NCBI RefSeq assembly: GCF_027172205.1
Contig: NC_070603.1
Coordinates: forward strand, 105,499,803 to 105,563,802
Reading direction: 5' to 3'
From: Podarcis raffonei
Lineage: Eukaryota > Chordata > Lepidosauria > Squamata > Lacertidae
Length of the DNA stretch: 64,000 bases
A model generated the notes under the pieces. The model saw nothing but the letters and a program-made list of their open reading frames with translations, searched no databases and was not told the origin of the DNA. Within the stretch, counting starts at the first letter, position 1, and the number at the start of each line of letters is the position of its first letter. This document shows, in pieces, positions 36,228 through 48,640 of the stretch. A program made the translations under genes and the position numbers.

Positions 36228-38084
36228 CTCATGAAGGATAAAATCTCTTGTATGCCTCTTACACCATGATCCAGTTTTAGGAGCAAATGCTCCATTTGTA
36301 GACCTTTATTGTGAGCCATGTCCTAGTGCTTCAAACACAAAGTTAAAGCAGGCTATAAATTAAAAAAAATAGCCTTTGATTATATTGTGGAAATGACAGG
36401 TTGACAGTTTTTCAACCCTGGTCCCACTTTTATTAGCTCCAATCTAGTCACAATCTTGGTTATATTCTGCGAATGCATGTCTTGATATGAAAACTGCATG
36501 GGGAATGTTTTTATGGCTTTTTACACAGTCAACTAGGTCACCTTTTTGATAAGTACCAGCCAGATAAATCCTGTATTTAAATTATGCCAGTATCAGAAAG
36601 ATACTGTCTCTGCACTATATCCAATGTGTGTTCCACCCACAACAGGAGAGGAAAACACATACAGGTAAGAAAACTAAAATCAACCCCACGTGTCCCTGGA
36701 AACTCCTTCAGTACAAATCAGGGACTACTGAAAGCAACATCAACACACCACTCACATGTAGAGGGAGTTAATGAACTCAAGGTATTGGAGATGTGGCTGT
36801 GGTAGCTACCGCTTCATCACATGTGATGGCCCAGCAACAACCCTGCTGCACCTGGTTCCCAGATAGCCTAAGTTCCACTCAGAGGAAGACCCGTTGAAAT
36901 GAATGGACCTAAATTAGGTGTGTTGATTAATTTCAATGGTTCTACACTATGAATGGGATCATATGAGCTGTTCAACAGTGGAAGAGAATGTCTTGGAAGG
37001 TAACACTGCGTCCTTAAGAGGTTTTTAAGCAGGGAATAGCTGCCCACTTTTGAGGCATGCTAGAGCTGTTGATTTTCTTGCATAGGCTGGTGGTTGAGCT
37101 GGATGAACTCTCTGGGAGTTGCTGTAGAGTTCTCCAGAACTCAAAAACTTGCTATCTTGTGGACCTTTTGGTTGGCCTAATAAAGGCATTGCCTGAATAA
37201 GAACTTTTTTGGGGGAGCTTTTTTGGGGGGGAACCCTGCGGTGGTGGCTGAGATATACCAGAACGCTGGAAGGACAGGGGGGAAAAAACAAATCCCACCA
37301 TCATCTACTCTGTGGTCTCAAGATCTCAGCACCCTTTATACATTTGAATGCATGGCTTGCCATTGTCAATCTCATTTAGATAGCTATTTGAACACATGGA
37401 TTGCCTACCTATATGTATAAATTGGGATGGATGGTAGGGCTGCCATACATCCATACATTACCAGGATAGGGCGGAAGGGACATCCCAAGGGGAATTTCAG
37501 GAAGGCAGCAGCTTGTTCTGGATCTTTGGCAAGTTGTGGGTTTTTGGCAACCCTAACTGATGGGAATTTTTTTTAAAAAAATCATTTTCACTTTAAAAAT
37601 TTATCATCATACACAAATCATAAAAATTTTACAAATAGGATTCTCAGAATCCCCAAACTTCCCTCCACACCATCCGTGGTTTCCTCAGATATTCTTTTCA
37701 AACTGCATCGTATCATATTTTCCATATTTTCTTAAATCTCAATTTGAATCATAATTATCGCTTCATTGCAAGTGTTTTTAAAAACCTGCCAATGTTTTCA
37801 ATTGCTTACAGTGTTCTTTCAAGTAACTTAAATCCCCCCCCCCCACTAACTGATGAGAAATTATCACTGTTAATGTCAGCTGGTAACCTTACTTTTATTT
37901 TATTTTAAATTTTATTTTCTTCTTGCTTTGGCACATAAATGTGCATACATTGTGTGTGTGTAAATACATACATATTATGTGTACTGTGTATATAGCTATA
38001 ACGATATACCTTTCTATTTACCTTTTACCTTAATACAGTATAGCTATGTACGTATAGCTATATTTATCTACATGTATTTAGATA

Positions 38085-38420
38085 GAGCTGTGCCTTTAAG
38101 AAATTATCTTCCGGCCTTTGCCAATCAGTCTCGGCGGCCTGGGAGAGAACTTCCGCTGGCCAATAACATCCCTCCGTGTCTTGGGCGCTCGGAAGAAGCC
38201 TCCCAATTGGTTCATGGGGTCTGCGCCCGCGCGCGAAGGAGAGAGGTAGGGCGACCTGGTTTATCGCGATATGGTGGCTTCCGCTTTTGCTTCTCTCCCT
38301 CCCGGCGCTGCCACGCGGGTCTCGCCTTTCCCTCTGCGATCGTGTGTGTGTGTGCGCGCGCGCCTTCCCTGCCTCTTTCCTAGGCTATGCATTAGGCTGG
38401 AAGCAGCCCCGCGCATTCTG
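38085..38420 (+). promoter_or_regulatory. CpG-rich promoter and probable non-coding first exon of WDR6
   Basis: CpG density rises sharply at 38100. There are ETS-like CTTCCGG (38108), two CCAAT motifs in GCCAATCAG and GCCAATAAC, and a CGCGCGCGC run. GAGAG|GTAGGG near 38246 is a plausible donor for a 5' UTR exon, because the WDR6 start exon at 39593 is preceded by an acceptor (CCTTGTTCAG). Confidence 0.65.
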
Positions 38421-38859
38421 TAGCTTAAACCACGACGGGGCTCTTGGGGGCGCCCAGGTGTTGCTGGGTCAAGACTCCCCCCCCATCCCTGACTTGAACC
38501 TCATGCAGCTGCCGACTATAGGTAGCCTCCCTCCGCACTGCCGCATGCATGCCCACTTTCCCTCCTGCAAGCCCTGGTCTGTGGAAACTTGTGCCATAAT
38601 AAGCTTCCTTGTTGTACATTCCACTGCGGGCATTAATGCGTCCCAACAAATCCGCAGTTTCTCCAGCTTAAACATCCCATTCGTTCTGTGCCTGCTGTTC
38701 CTCCACGGGGAGCGCGCTCCTTTATCCAGTCTCTCCCATTTATATATTCAACGGCCCTCCCTGGTTTTGTTTCGTATCTGCCAATATTAAGAAGCTGACC
38801 AAAAGTTTGCCACACACAAAAAATACTGTCACGCAGCGGCATCCAGGGGCTTCTCAGAA

Positions 38860-39594
38860 CGGGCAAGAACATGCCTGTTCAGACTACCTTTATTATCAAA
38901 TAAAAAGCCCCGTCGTTTACCAAGTGCTTCGCAGGTTAAATCATTTCATTGTCATAAGAACTGAGCAAAGTTGGCTTGTTCGGTTAGAACCAACAAAGCA
39001 TCTTTCCTCCCAGACTTTGGCTGAGGTGGGATTTGAACAGGCCTCTCCAGTCTAAACTGAGGACAGCATTTATATTTGCTCTCCCTCTAGCATGTGGCAT
39101 CTCATTCCTGCATGCCAGGGGTGGGGACCTTTTTTATTGTCGAGGGCTGCATTGCCTCAGGGGTAGTTGGGGGGGACGACAGGACACATGGCTGGTGGTG
39201 GTAGGTAAGATTGGAACAAAAAGTGGACAGTGCACTCCCTTCTCTCTCACCCAGTTCACTTCCTCCTTTTTGGCTACCCCTTTTTCTTCCATTTTTCCTT
39301 CCTATCTGCATGAAATTAGGCCAAGGAATGAGATTTCCCACCCCATCCCTAGTGCTCAGTGATGTGAGTTACCTGCTAGCTAGACCATGCTGACTTTTAT
39401 CTGGAGTAGCTCTAATCCAGCTCCAAACAATTTCTACCTTCCAGGCCAAAAGGCAGCTTACTTCTATATCCATCACCTCAAACTATGGAATATCTGCAGC
39501 ATTTATTACTGTTCCCCCCGACTTCCTTCCTCAGATGTCTTATATAAGAGGAAGAGAATCAACAGGAGCCTTCACTTCTGATCCTTGTTCAGCG
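38860..39594. other. Probable WDR6 5' UTR intron
   Basis: No coding similarity. It contains a decayed repeat near 39115-39345 (CATGCCAGGGGTGGGGACC). The AG at 39592 closes it two bases before the WDR6 ATG. Confidence 0.4.
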
Positions 39595-41606
39595 ATGGAA
39601 ACAGAACTGCTGCTGGCTCCTATCACTGCTCTGGAGATTGTGGATGATCACCTTGTTGCAGGTATGTGGTGGGCCAGAATACCCTGAGGCAATGGCAGGC
39701 CACAAGGCAGCCTTCCCATGTTGCTGTGTAGCACCCTGCTTGTGGTTAACGCTTAGCTGGAATGAAATATTCAACGCAGCAATAGAGAAATTAAAATAAT
39801 AATTTATTTGTCAGACAAATAAATGAGAGGCACAGTGGTATATGGTTACCAAAAGCTCTGCCTGCCTTTCAGCCCTGTTGACCAGCACTTATATTTCCTC
39901 AATCCAGCCCCCTTGCTCCTCCTTTGGCTGCCTCTGTCCAATCAGCCTGGTTGAAATTCCTATTGGCTGTTTGCTAGAACCAATAATAAAAGATACACCC
40001 ATTTCCTATTACCTTTTATGGGAGACAAAGAGCTATATTTCCTTCTATCCATAAATGGCAGACAAGTAGCCATATATCTTACATTAGCCTCAACAAGGCA
40101 CCTTAATTACCAGTTCACCTTTTGCCCCTTATTTCTAAAACAGATGGCGTGGTATTTATGTTTTATCTAAACAGAGATCTTGGGTTCACCTTCTCACACA
40201 CCATCAATGAAATAAGAATCTAACATGAGAATCTAACATTTCTTACTTTCCTTTGCCTACTACCTTCAGACAACATCATACAATATCCTACATAGCTTTT
40301 TAAAAGGAAAAGACCTTTGCAGAGTAAAAAAGATCTCAGTTTAAAAAGAAACAGCTTAAAAGGCTCTTTAGACTACTCCCCCCTTTCTGCCAGCCAGATG
40401 CTTTTCTCATTAGCCCTATTAAAACCCTATTAAAATATGGCTCTTTGTCTGATGGGAGGCACATGGTATTATTTTTAGTTAATTAATGTTTTTACAACTT
40501 GATTGTATTCTATAATATGTAGGGTCAATGTAACCTTTGCTCTCAGCCTGCTTTTCCCTTTTATGACTTTGTATTTCCCTTTTATGACTGCTATAAATCA
40601 GAGGGGCCCTTTGTCCAAGAGGATAAACACCTGCCAAAGTCCTTAGCAGCTGCTTTCCTGTTTGGCATGAAAAATTTGCAAAACTTTTATCAGATGCCTC
40701 AGCTGGAGTCCCAACAGCTGTGGTCAGGGGTGGTGTGAGTTGCAACATCTGGTGAGCAGAGTCCTTTCTGGTGGGCAATGGGTAACATTATGTCAAGTGT
40801 GTCAGATACCAAGCCATGGCACTGAACACTTGGTGAAACGAAACATGATACAGTGGTACCTCGAGTTAAGTACTTAATTTGTTCCGGAGGTCCGTTCTTA
40901 ACCTGAAACTGTTCTTAACCTGAAGCACCACTTTAGCTAATGGGGCCTTCTGCTGCCGCTGCGCCACCGCTGCACGATTTCTGTTCTTATCCTGAAGCAA
41001 AGTTCTTTAACCTGAGGTAATATTTCTGGGTTAGCGGAGTCTGTAACCTGAAGCGTATGCAACCCGAGGTACCACCGTAATGGAGGGCTTGTTTCAAAGC
41101 CATGTTCTACCCAGCTGAATAGCCAAGCAAAGCAGGAATCAAGGCAGGATAGTGCATTACAGTGGGACAGACAGGCACCAAGTCAGGGGAGGAGCTCAGA
41201 GCTCCTGCAAGCTGGTTTCTTAGATTTCATAAATCCTGCTGCTGGGGAAATGATGCTCCTAGAGATTATAGGAAGTGGGGGACCTATCAGAAACCTGTTC
41301 CCATTTCAAGCAAGGCAAAAGTTGTGGGTAACATGATTCCATAGGGACGGTTTGACAAGAGGCCGTGCGAAAGCTGCATCAGAAGCAATACCAGATTCGG
41401 CCTTGGTGTGTCTTTCATATTGGGACCAGGCACCATATATGTCAACTTTTCCCTTTTCTTGCGAGGAATCCTATTCGGAATAAGGGGATTTCCCTTTAGA
41501 AAAAGGGAAACGTTGACAGCTATGTCAGGCGCTGCTGAGGTTGTGTGTGGATCATGTTTGTGAGGATGGATGCTATTGGAAAGAGTACACTATATCTATC
41601 TATCTA

Positions 41607-41654
<48 letters not shown>

Positions 41655-44402
41655 ATCTATATATCAAATGAGGTGATTCTAGCCTCTTTTCCTCCAGGTG
41701 AAGGACCCTACATTGCCATCTACTCCCTGGAGCCTGATGCCAGCCAGTCAGCAAGATGCTACAAGAAGGTCCTTCGAAACCATAATGTCCATGGTATCAA
41801 GGAGCAGCAGGATGCGGCCCCAGCACCAACCGCCCTAGCTGTCTTTGGAGGCAAAGGCCTCGTCGTTTTAGAGCTCAGCTTCCAGGGCGGCAGGGCAAAA
41901 CTAGCCGAACTCTTTCCTTTCCGAGAGCTGCATGACTGGATCTGGGACCTGCAGTGGTTGGAGGCACCCGGCTGTGTGGCTTTGGCCCTGGGCCACAACT
42001 CCTTGGCACTCTACGACTGCGCTGGCCAGAGGACCCTTCGAGAAGTGCACTGCCAGGAGAAGTGCATTCTCTACTCAGCCCACCTGGTTGGGAGCAGCTG
42101 GGACACGCTGGTGCTGGTGGCTGGCACAGTCTTTAACCAGCTGGTGGTCTGGTGCGCGGCCGACCCGCCAGATGACACAGGCAGGGTGAAGCCCCGAAGC
42201 AGGATCAGCGGGCACAAGGGCGTCATCTTCAGCATCTGTTTCTCAGAGAGCAAAAGCATCTTGGCCTCGGCCTCAGATGACAGGAGCCTGAGGCTGTGGG
42301 GCGTCGGCGACCTCAGATCACCCCCTGACCCTGTCCCATGCTTGCTGGTGTGCTACGGGCACCAGTCTCGGGTCTGGGCGGTGCGCCTGCTCAGCAGTTA
42401 CGTCCTCAGCATTGGAGAAGACGCCGCTTGCCTGGTGTGGAACTACCAGGGCGAGATTGTTCACCGTTTCAAAGGGCACAAGGGGCGTGGCCTCCGGGCA
42501 GTCGCCGCCCACGAGAGGCGGGGCTGGGTGTTCACAGGCGGGGCCGATTCTGGCATCAGACAGTGGCTCCTTAAAGGGCAGGGCGACAGCGGGAACAGCC
42601 TTGTGCGGCTGGACTTCCCCTCACCTCGCAGAAAAGGATCTCCCAGAGCGGTGAAGCTGGTGGATGTAAACCACCTCCTTGTGATGACGGACGCCGGGGC
42701 CGTCTACGCCTATGACTTGACCTCCAAAGCCTGGGCGTTGGTCCTCGAGGATGCTGCGTATCGGTCCTACAGCCTCCTAGAAGTCTCCGTGCTCATCAGC
42801 GGTGTTGCGGTGTGTGCCATGGGCAACCTGTTGGGACAGGTTAAAGTCTTCCCTCTCCGCAGCCCCGCAGAAAGCAAGGAGCTGAAGCTGTATGAGGGGA
42901 AAGTGCACAGCTTGAGTTGGGCCTCCTATGCAGGGCAGGATCCTGGTTCTTGCAGCCTCTTCGTTTCTGGAGCAGCTGGTTCCCTGCTGTGGCTGGAGGT
43001 CTCTCTTGGCCCACCTGAGGGAGTCGCTGTGGTGGTGAAGCGATGTTTCCGCCTGCCACTCTGCAAGCAGCGATGGCACACGTGCGCCGCCTTCATGCCC
43101 CAGGGAAAGCTGCTGCTCTGCGGCGACCGCAGGGGCTCCCTCATGCTGTTTGAGTGCAAGCCAGCTCAGGCATTGAGCAGAGGAGCAGGAGTCGGCTCCT
43201 CGGACCCAGAGGAGGTCTCCGGTTTGCCTGGCCCGGCCTTTCCTCTCACAGGGGAAGAGCTGCTCGCTGAGGGCCCTGTCTCTCTGCTCTTCGGCCTACA
43301 TGGAAAGCTTGGCGTCACCTCCATCACCTGCCACCAGGACTTTGTCTACAGCACTGGCCGGGACAGCTGCTACCGCCAGCTGCAGGTGCAAGGCCGCCAG
43401 CTGCGCGTGCTGAGGAAGCACAGGCCATGCAAGGGCCTGGAGTGGCTGGAGGAGCTGCGCTTCGGCCCCGATGGGAGCATGTGGGTGCTGGGCTTCCACG
43501 CTGACCGCTTTGTTCTCTGGAGCGCCAGCAGCAACGAGATGCTGCTGTCTGTCCCTTGCGGTGGCGGCCACCGCTCCTGGAGCTACACCCACCGCCTCCA
43601 GGCGGGAACCTTTGCTTATGTCAAATCCGGGGATGTGGTGGTGCACCAAAGTCAAGGCGCGCAAGGCGGGCAGCGCATCCTCAAGGAGTCCCTGCACGGG
43701 CGGGAACTGACATGCGTTTGCCACATCGGGGTTTTGCAGGCACCCGGGCAGGAGCCGCTGAGCACCCTTGCCACCGGCAGCGAGGACGGCACGGTCAATA
43801 TTCTGAGCTACAGGGCGCAGTCTCGTACGGTGACCCAGCTTGTGGCTCTGGGCGACCACATCTCGAGCGTGAGAGCGCTGGCTGTGGCCAAGGACACTCA
43901 GTCCAAGGCAGGAAGTATCTCTGCCATCCTCTTCTCAGCTGGAGGACGGGCCCAAATTGAGTGTTACCGGATGCTGCTTAGCCCCAGCCATGGCTCTAGC
44001 GGAGGTGTGGTCCATCAGCTGGTCCACGTGGCTTCTCACCGCCTGGATGAGCAGTGGGACCGCAGGAAGAACAGGCACAAGCTCGTCAAAATGGACCCAG
44101 AGACCAGGTAGTAGCTGTGGCCTTTCCCAGGAATTTGTATTCTTAGACAGGGTCATGGGTTCTCAAAAAGCAGACAACCTGCACAGGGGATGTTATTGAT
44201 TCTCATATAGGGAATGTGGAATCTGCACTCTCTCTTGCTAACCCCTTTACCAACAAACACCCCCCCCCTCACAAGCACACATACACACACAGGCTTTTCC
44301 TATTGTCACACAACAAGTGGGCACAATGTTCACATCCAGCCTGGAAGACTTGAGATAGATAGATGATAGATAGATAGATAGATGATAGATAGATAGATAG
44401 AT

Positions 44403-44461
<59 letters not shown>

Positions 44462-47400
44462 TAGACTAGACTAGACTAGACCCTACCCTATTATTTTGGC
44501 TGTAATTTGTATTAAACTTATTTTAACATATTTTTAAATGGCTGTAACCCGCCCTCAGATCTTTCTTATTTTATTTTATTTATCAAATTTGTATGCTGCC
44601 CTTCATCCACAGATCTTGGGGCTGTTCACAGTATTATTGAAAAGCACAAAATCAGATGATGACAGGCGGGTGAGAAATCAAACAAATAATCTAAAATACA
44701 CAACCGGGTCTAACAATATTGTAGCAGCAAGAGATTAAAAACAAAACCAGTAGGATAAAACAATGTGAATAACAGCAGCAAAAAAAATATCTCTCTTTGC
44801 TCTGAGGTCTGTTTGCTTAATTTTCCAGTCTCAGAATTCCCCTCCCCTTCCCTCTTCTGCTGTACTCGTGCTTAAGAATGCATTAGTACAGAGAGAATAG
44901 GGAGGACTTTGGGCGTCGAGTCCATAGCAGGCAACATGTGCCACTTTCCAGCTTGTGTGTGTGTGTAACTTTTTCACTGCTCTGGGTATGGATAGTGTGT
45001 CCCAGAGAAGGTAACTGATAACTTCTGTGTTCCAGATATATGTCTATTGAGGTCCTGGCTGGTGTGGAGTACCCAGAGCTTCCTGGTCCCTTGCTCTTCC
45101 TAGCCGCTGCTTGCAGTGATGGCTCTGTCCGGTAAGGAGGATGGTTGTGCTCTCCCTTTTAGGGGCCTGTATAGCTGGGGTAGGGACACAGTCAGGGGTC
45201 CCTTTACCTTTACCTATAGCTGGGGTGGGGGGTGGGAAGACGAGGGGCAGAATGAAGTAAATGCTTCTCCCTCCCATTTCCCAGAGCAGCACTTTCCCCA
45301 AACTAGAGAAAGGAACATGAACAGAAAAGAAGCTGTAGCGCTTGGTACAAAGGATGTGGCCCTTTCCCCCTCTTTAAAGTCGGAGACTCTTTTCCTTGGA
45401 CTGACTTCACTGCTCTCATGTCTGCATAGCCTCTTCCTGCTGCTTGAGCCTGCCCAGAAGCTGCAGCTTGTGGCAGAATCCTTTCACCATCAGCACTGCG
45501 TCCTGAAGGTCCAGGCGTTTGCATGTAAGACAGCAGGTGGAGGAAGGTGAGAATGGAGTGGCTACACCCCACCCCCGGTGTGCTTAAGATGCACCTCCCC
45601 TGAGTTTACTACTGCCGACCCATCAGGCCCTAGAAAGCTAATTTTACCCATTCATCTTCCTGTTATAGAAGGCACTTGTTGAGCAGCGCTGCCACCGACG
45701 GGAGCATTGCATTCTGGGATCTCGCCCCTACCCTTAAGCGTGCTGCAGAGGCCTTGAAGGCGGAAGGCACAGAAATGAAGCTTCTGGGTAGGTGGTTGTG
45801 TTGACTGCCCTGTTTGTGCATCCTTGAAGTTGTTGTTGTTTATTGTATAACCGGGACAGCTCAGTGGGTAGAGCAGGCTTCCTCAACCTCGGCCCTCCAG
45901 ATGTTTTTTGAGACTACAATTCCCATCATCCCTGACCACTGATCCTGCTAGCTAGGGATCATGGGAGTTGTAGGCCAAAAAAAATTGGAGGGCCCGAGGT
46001 TGAGGAAGCCTGGGGTAGAGCATGAGACTCAATCTCAGGGTTGTGGGTTCGAGCCCCATGTTGGGCCAAAGATTTCTGCATTGCAGGGGTAGGACTAGAT
46101 GATCCTTGTGGTCCCTTCCAACTCTGTGATACCATGATTCTGTTTCTTATATTCAGCCCATGTGATTGGGTTGCCCCAGCCACTATGGGGATGCAGCTCC
46201 CAATGAAAGAATGAATAAAGCAAAAATAAATACAATTCAAATCTTAAAGCCTTCCCGAACCAGGGCTGCCTTCAGATGTCTAAATTTATATATTTGCTTA
46301 ACTCTTTGACATCTGCCGGGAGAGCATTCCACTTTACGCAAGGAGGGAACCTTCAGAAGGCCCTTGGAGATGGACCTCAGTGTCTGGGCTGAACGATGGG
46401 GATGGAGACGCTCCTTCAGGTATACTGGGCCGAGGCCGTTTAGGGCTTTAAAGGTCAACACCAGCACTTTGAATTGTGCTCGGAAATGTGTACTGGGATC
46501 CAATTTTGATCTTTTAGGATCGGTGTTATGTGGTCCCAGCACCCGCTTTCTGGATTAGTTGTCGTTTCTGGGTCACCTTCAAAGATAGCCCCACATAGAG
46601 CACATTACAGTAATTTAAGCTGGAGATAACCAGATCATGCACCACTCTGGCAAGACAGTCTGCAGGCAGGTAGGATCTCAGCCGACGTACAAGATGGAGC
46701 AGCTAGACAGCCACCCAAGACACAGAGTTGACCTGCACCTCCATGGACAGTTGTGAGTCCAAAATGACCCCCAGGCCACGCACCTGGTCCTTCAGGGGCA
46801 CAGTTGCCCCATTCAGAACCAAGGAGTCCCCCGTACCTGCCCACCCTGTTTGTGACCCTCCTTCTTTTTCTTTTCTTTTTTAAAATATATAAATTTTATT
46901 AGTATTTTCCACACAACAACAATATGAAAGATATAAAAAAATAACAATACACAAAACACAAAAACCAACATTAAAAAAACACACCAAAAAACCCAATTCC
47001 ATATCTTACAAGTTAATAATATAAACACTAAAAAGAAAAACAAACATTGATTTCCACCAATCCCACAGCACCTCCATTATCTCTCATTGTGTCTTCCTGT
47101 TTTCCTTATCATCTCTATCCTATCATCTAAATATAAATCCCTCTTTCTTATCCTTTCACTTCACAAAGTTATTCCAGACTCAGCCAGATTTCTGTCCTCA
47201 AACCTTGATTTTTAATGTATTCATTTAGGCACCCACATTCTTTTTTTACTTCACTTTTTGGTTTCTGTCTTATTATGTCTGTCAATTTGGCTAATTCTAA
47301 GTATTCTGAAAGCTTACATAACCACTCTCCCTTAGTGGGTAACTGATTCCCTTTCCAATACTTAGCCACCAGGATTCTTGCTGCAGACGTTGTGTATAAG

Positions 47401-47978
47401 AAAAAGACCCTCCTTCTTTTTCAAGTGTATACCACCCTTTGCGCTTCCTCCCAGCCTTGTACACTTCCTTTGCCTGTGTGTGTTTTCCAGACCTGGGTAC
47501 CCCAGTCCTGACCATCCGGGCTCACAGCTGTGGAGTGAACAGCCTCCACATCCAGCAAGCAGCTGCCGGGCATTTCCTGGTGGCCAGTGGCAGCGATGAC
47601 GGCTCCATCTCTCTCAGCGCTGTTGAAGTGGATGCTGGAAGTGATGCCGACCAGGAAGCCGTCGCCGGGACCGGCATCCGCCTTCTCAGAAACTCCTCAA
47701 GGGTCTGCGCCCATGCAGCTCACGTGACGGGGGTGAGGCTCCTGCAGCCGGACTTCCTCCTCTCAGTTTCGGTGGACCAGCGGCTGACGCTCTGGCACCT
47801 TCGCGAGGACAGCCTGTCTTTTGTCAGCAGCAAATTCTGCCACGTGGCCGATGTGGCTGGCCTGGAGTGCTGGGAGGCTGGGGCCCGTAACTGCCAGAGC
47901 GTGATCTGTGGGCAGGGGCTGGAGATCCTCTGCTGCAGCCTAGATTTGCCAGGTGCAGAAACAGAAAATGGTGTATGA
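39595..47978 (+). CDS. WDR6: WD repeat-containing protein 6 (tRNA 2'-O-methylation cofactor), six coding exons
   Basis: WDR6 is a cytosolic WD40 scaffold that partners FTSJ1 in 2'-O-methylation of position 34 in certain tRNAs (Rtt10/Trm734 in yeast). Coding exons are 39595-39661, 41698-44107, 45036-45131, 45430-45546, 45669-45787 and 47491-47978. All junctions are GT-AG with agreeing phases and give 1098 codons; human has about 1121. Landmarks: ALGHNSLALYD; a clear WD repeat ISGHKGVIFSICF..LRLW at about 192-225; HKGRGLRAVAAHERRGWVFT; GVTSITCH; SAGGRAQIECYR; SHRLDEQWDRRKNRHKLV; and in the last exon AHSCGVNSLH and AHVTGV..SVDQRLTLW. Exon 2 holds 73% of the protein and is GC- and CpG-rich compared with its introns. 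The start lacks about ten residues present in human, and the C-terminus (GQGLEILCCSLDL) is a few residues longer. Confidence 0.95.
39780..40500. other. AT-rich part of WDR6 intron 1
   Basis: This region has no reading frame of interest. It has paired CCAAT-like stretches and many TTTAAAAG blocks; it may be an old insertion, but I could not define its ends. Confidence 0.3.
40850..41080 (+). mobile_element. TA-flanked MITE (GGTACCTCGGGTTA family)
   Basis: It starts ACAGTGGTACCTCGAGTTAA and ends AACCCGAGGTACCACCGTA. Same orientation as the 18298 copy. In WDR6 intron 1. Confidence 0.85.
41438..41522. mobile_element. 85-bp palindromic MITE
   Basis: TATGTCAACTTTTCCCTTTT on the left mirrors AAAAGGGAAACGTTGACAG on the right around TATTCGGAATAAGG. 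It lies 175 bases before WDR6 exon 2. Confidence 0.65.
41590..41656. repeat. (TATC)n microsatellite next to WDR6 exon 2
   Basis: About 16 TATC units with two interruptions end about 40 bases before the exon 2 acceptor at 41697, leaving a short unique branch-point and pyrimidine-tract region. Confidence 0.95.
44353..44481. repeat. (GATA)n/(GACA)n/(CTAGA)n satellite stretch
   Basis: The composite repeat runs GATA with GATGATA interruptions, then five GACA units, then four CTAGA units. It is in WDR6 intron 2. Confidence 0.95.
45851..46140 (+). mobile_element. tRNA-derived SINE carrying an inserted hAT MITE
   Basis: The flanks join into a tRNA-like head: GGGACAGCTCAGTGGGTAGA (box A) and GTGGGTTCGAGCCCC (box B), followed by GATGATCCTTGTGGTCCC. 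It is split at the A box by the element at 45874-46012. The tail without the head also occurs at about 11060-11115. Confidence 0.75.
45874..46012. mobile_element. Palindromic hAT MITE inserted in a tRNA SINE
   Basis: The element is 139 bases starting CAGGCTTCCTCAACCTCGG and ending CCGAGGTTGAGGAAGCCTG. It is flanked by identical 8-bp GGGTAGAG (45866-45873 and 46013-46020). It belongs with the copy at 11125 by its CCCATCATCCCTGACCACTG core. Confidence 0.9.
46196..46853 (-). repeat. LINE ORF2 C-terminal fragment
   Basis: The minus strand reads FKVLVLTFKALNGLGPVYLK and HPHRSAQTLRSISKGLLKVP, a LINE reverse transcriptase tail. It lies in WDR6 intron 5. The 5' part extends to the L1 target site at 46854. 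Confidence 0.7.
46854..47422 (-). mobile_element. 5'-truncated L1-type insertion with 17-bp target duplication
   Basis: The minus strand reads AKYWKGNQLPTKGEWLCKL and SEYLELAKLTDIIRQKP, the L1 ORF2 C-terminal region. The A-rich 3' tail is at 46870-46880. GACCCTCCTTCTTTTTC is repeated exactly at 46854-46870 and 47406-47422. It ends 68 bases before WDR6 exon 6. Confidence 0.8.
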
Positions 47979-48035
47979 AGGAGTGTGGGCTGTGCAGCCG
48001 CCTAATTCTGTTGGGGTGCAGAGGAGTTTGAACCA

Positions 48036-48640
48036 ATAATAATAATAATTTATTATTTATACCCCGCCCATCTGGCTGAGTTTCTCCAGCCACTCTGGGC
48101 GGCTCCCAATCAAGTGTTAAAAACAGTGCAGCATTAAATATTAAAAACTTCCCTGAACAGGGCTGCCTTCAGATGTCTTTTAAAGATAGGATAGCTGCTT
48201 ATTTCCTTCACATCCACAGGGTAGATGCCACCACCAAGAAGGCCCTCTGTCTGGTTTCCTGTAACCTCACTCCTCGCAATGAGGGAACCGCCAGAAGGCC
48301 CTCGGCGCTGGATCTCAGTGTCCGGGCTGAATGATGGGGGTGGAAATGCTCCTTCAGGTATACTGGGCCGAGGCCGTTTAGGGCTTTAAAGGTCAGCACC
48401 AACACCAACCAGGGCACAGAGGGCTGTCATGCGAAAGCAGAAAGGACCGTAAGAAATATAATAAATAATAATCATAATAAATTTTTATTTATACCCCGTC
48501 CTTCCCAGTTCAGAAAACCGGGCTCAGGGCAGCTAACAACAAATTTTAAACACTTAATTGATGCAACAAAAAACAGCATAAAATACAGTATAAAACGGGA
48601 ATAACAATAAACAAATAAAAATACTTTGCCCCTCTCTTCA
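48036..48640 (-). repeat. Two LINE 3' end fragments downstream of WDR6
   Basis: The first, 48036-48410, reads on the minus strand VLVLTFKALNGLGPVYLKEH after a TTTATACCCCGCCCATCTGG end. The second, 48462-48640, is a shorter copy starting TTTATACCCCGTCCTTCCC. They start about 60 bases after the WDR6 stop, so the WDR6 3' UTR is short or includes LINE sequence. Confidence 0.65.

Noticed and set aside
39840-40500. A possible LTR-type insertion in WDR6 intron 1
   Set aside because: No matched ends or target duplication could be found.
41541-41697. Extension of the WDR6 exon 2 frame upstream through the TATC tract
   Set aside because: Repeat translation only; the acceptor at 41697 and exon 1 at 39595 give a correct family join.
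43296-43859. 187-codon minus-strand frame inside WDR6 exon 2
   Set aside because: Shadow of a GC-rich coding exon; the plus frame is clearly WDR6.
45851-46080. A tRNA gene
   Set aside because: The tRNA-like head is interrupted by a MITE and continues into a SINE tail, so it is a SINE.
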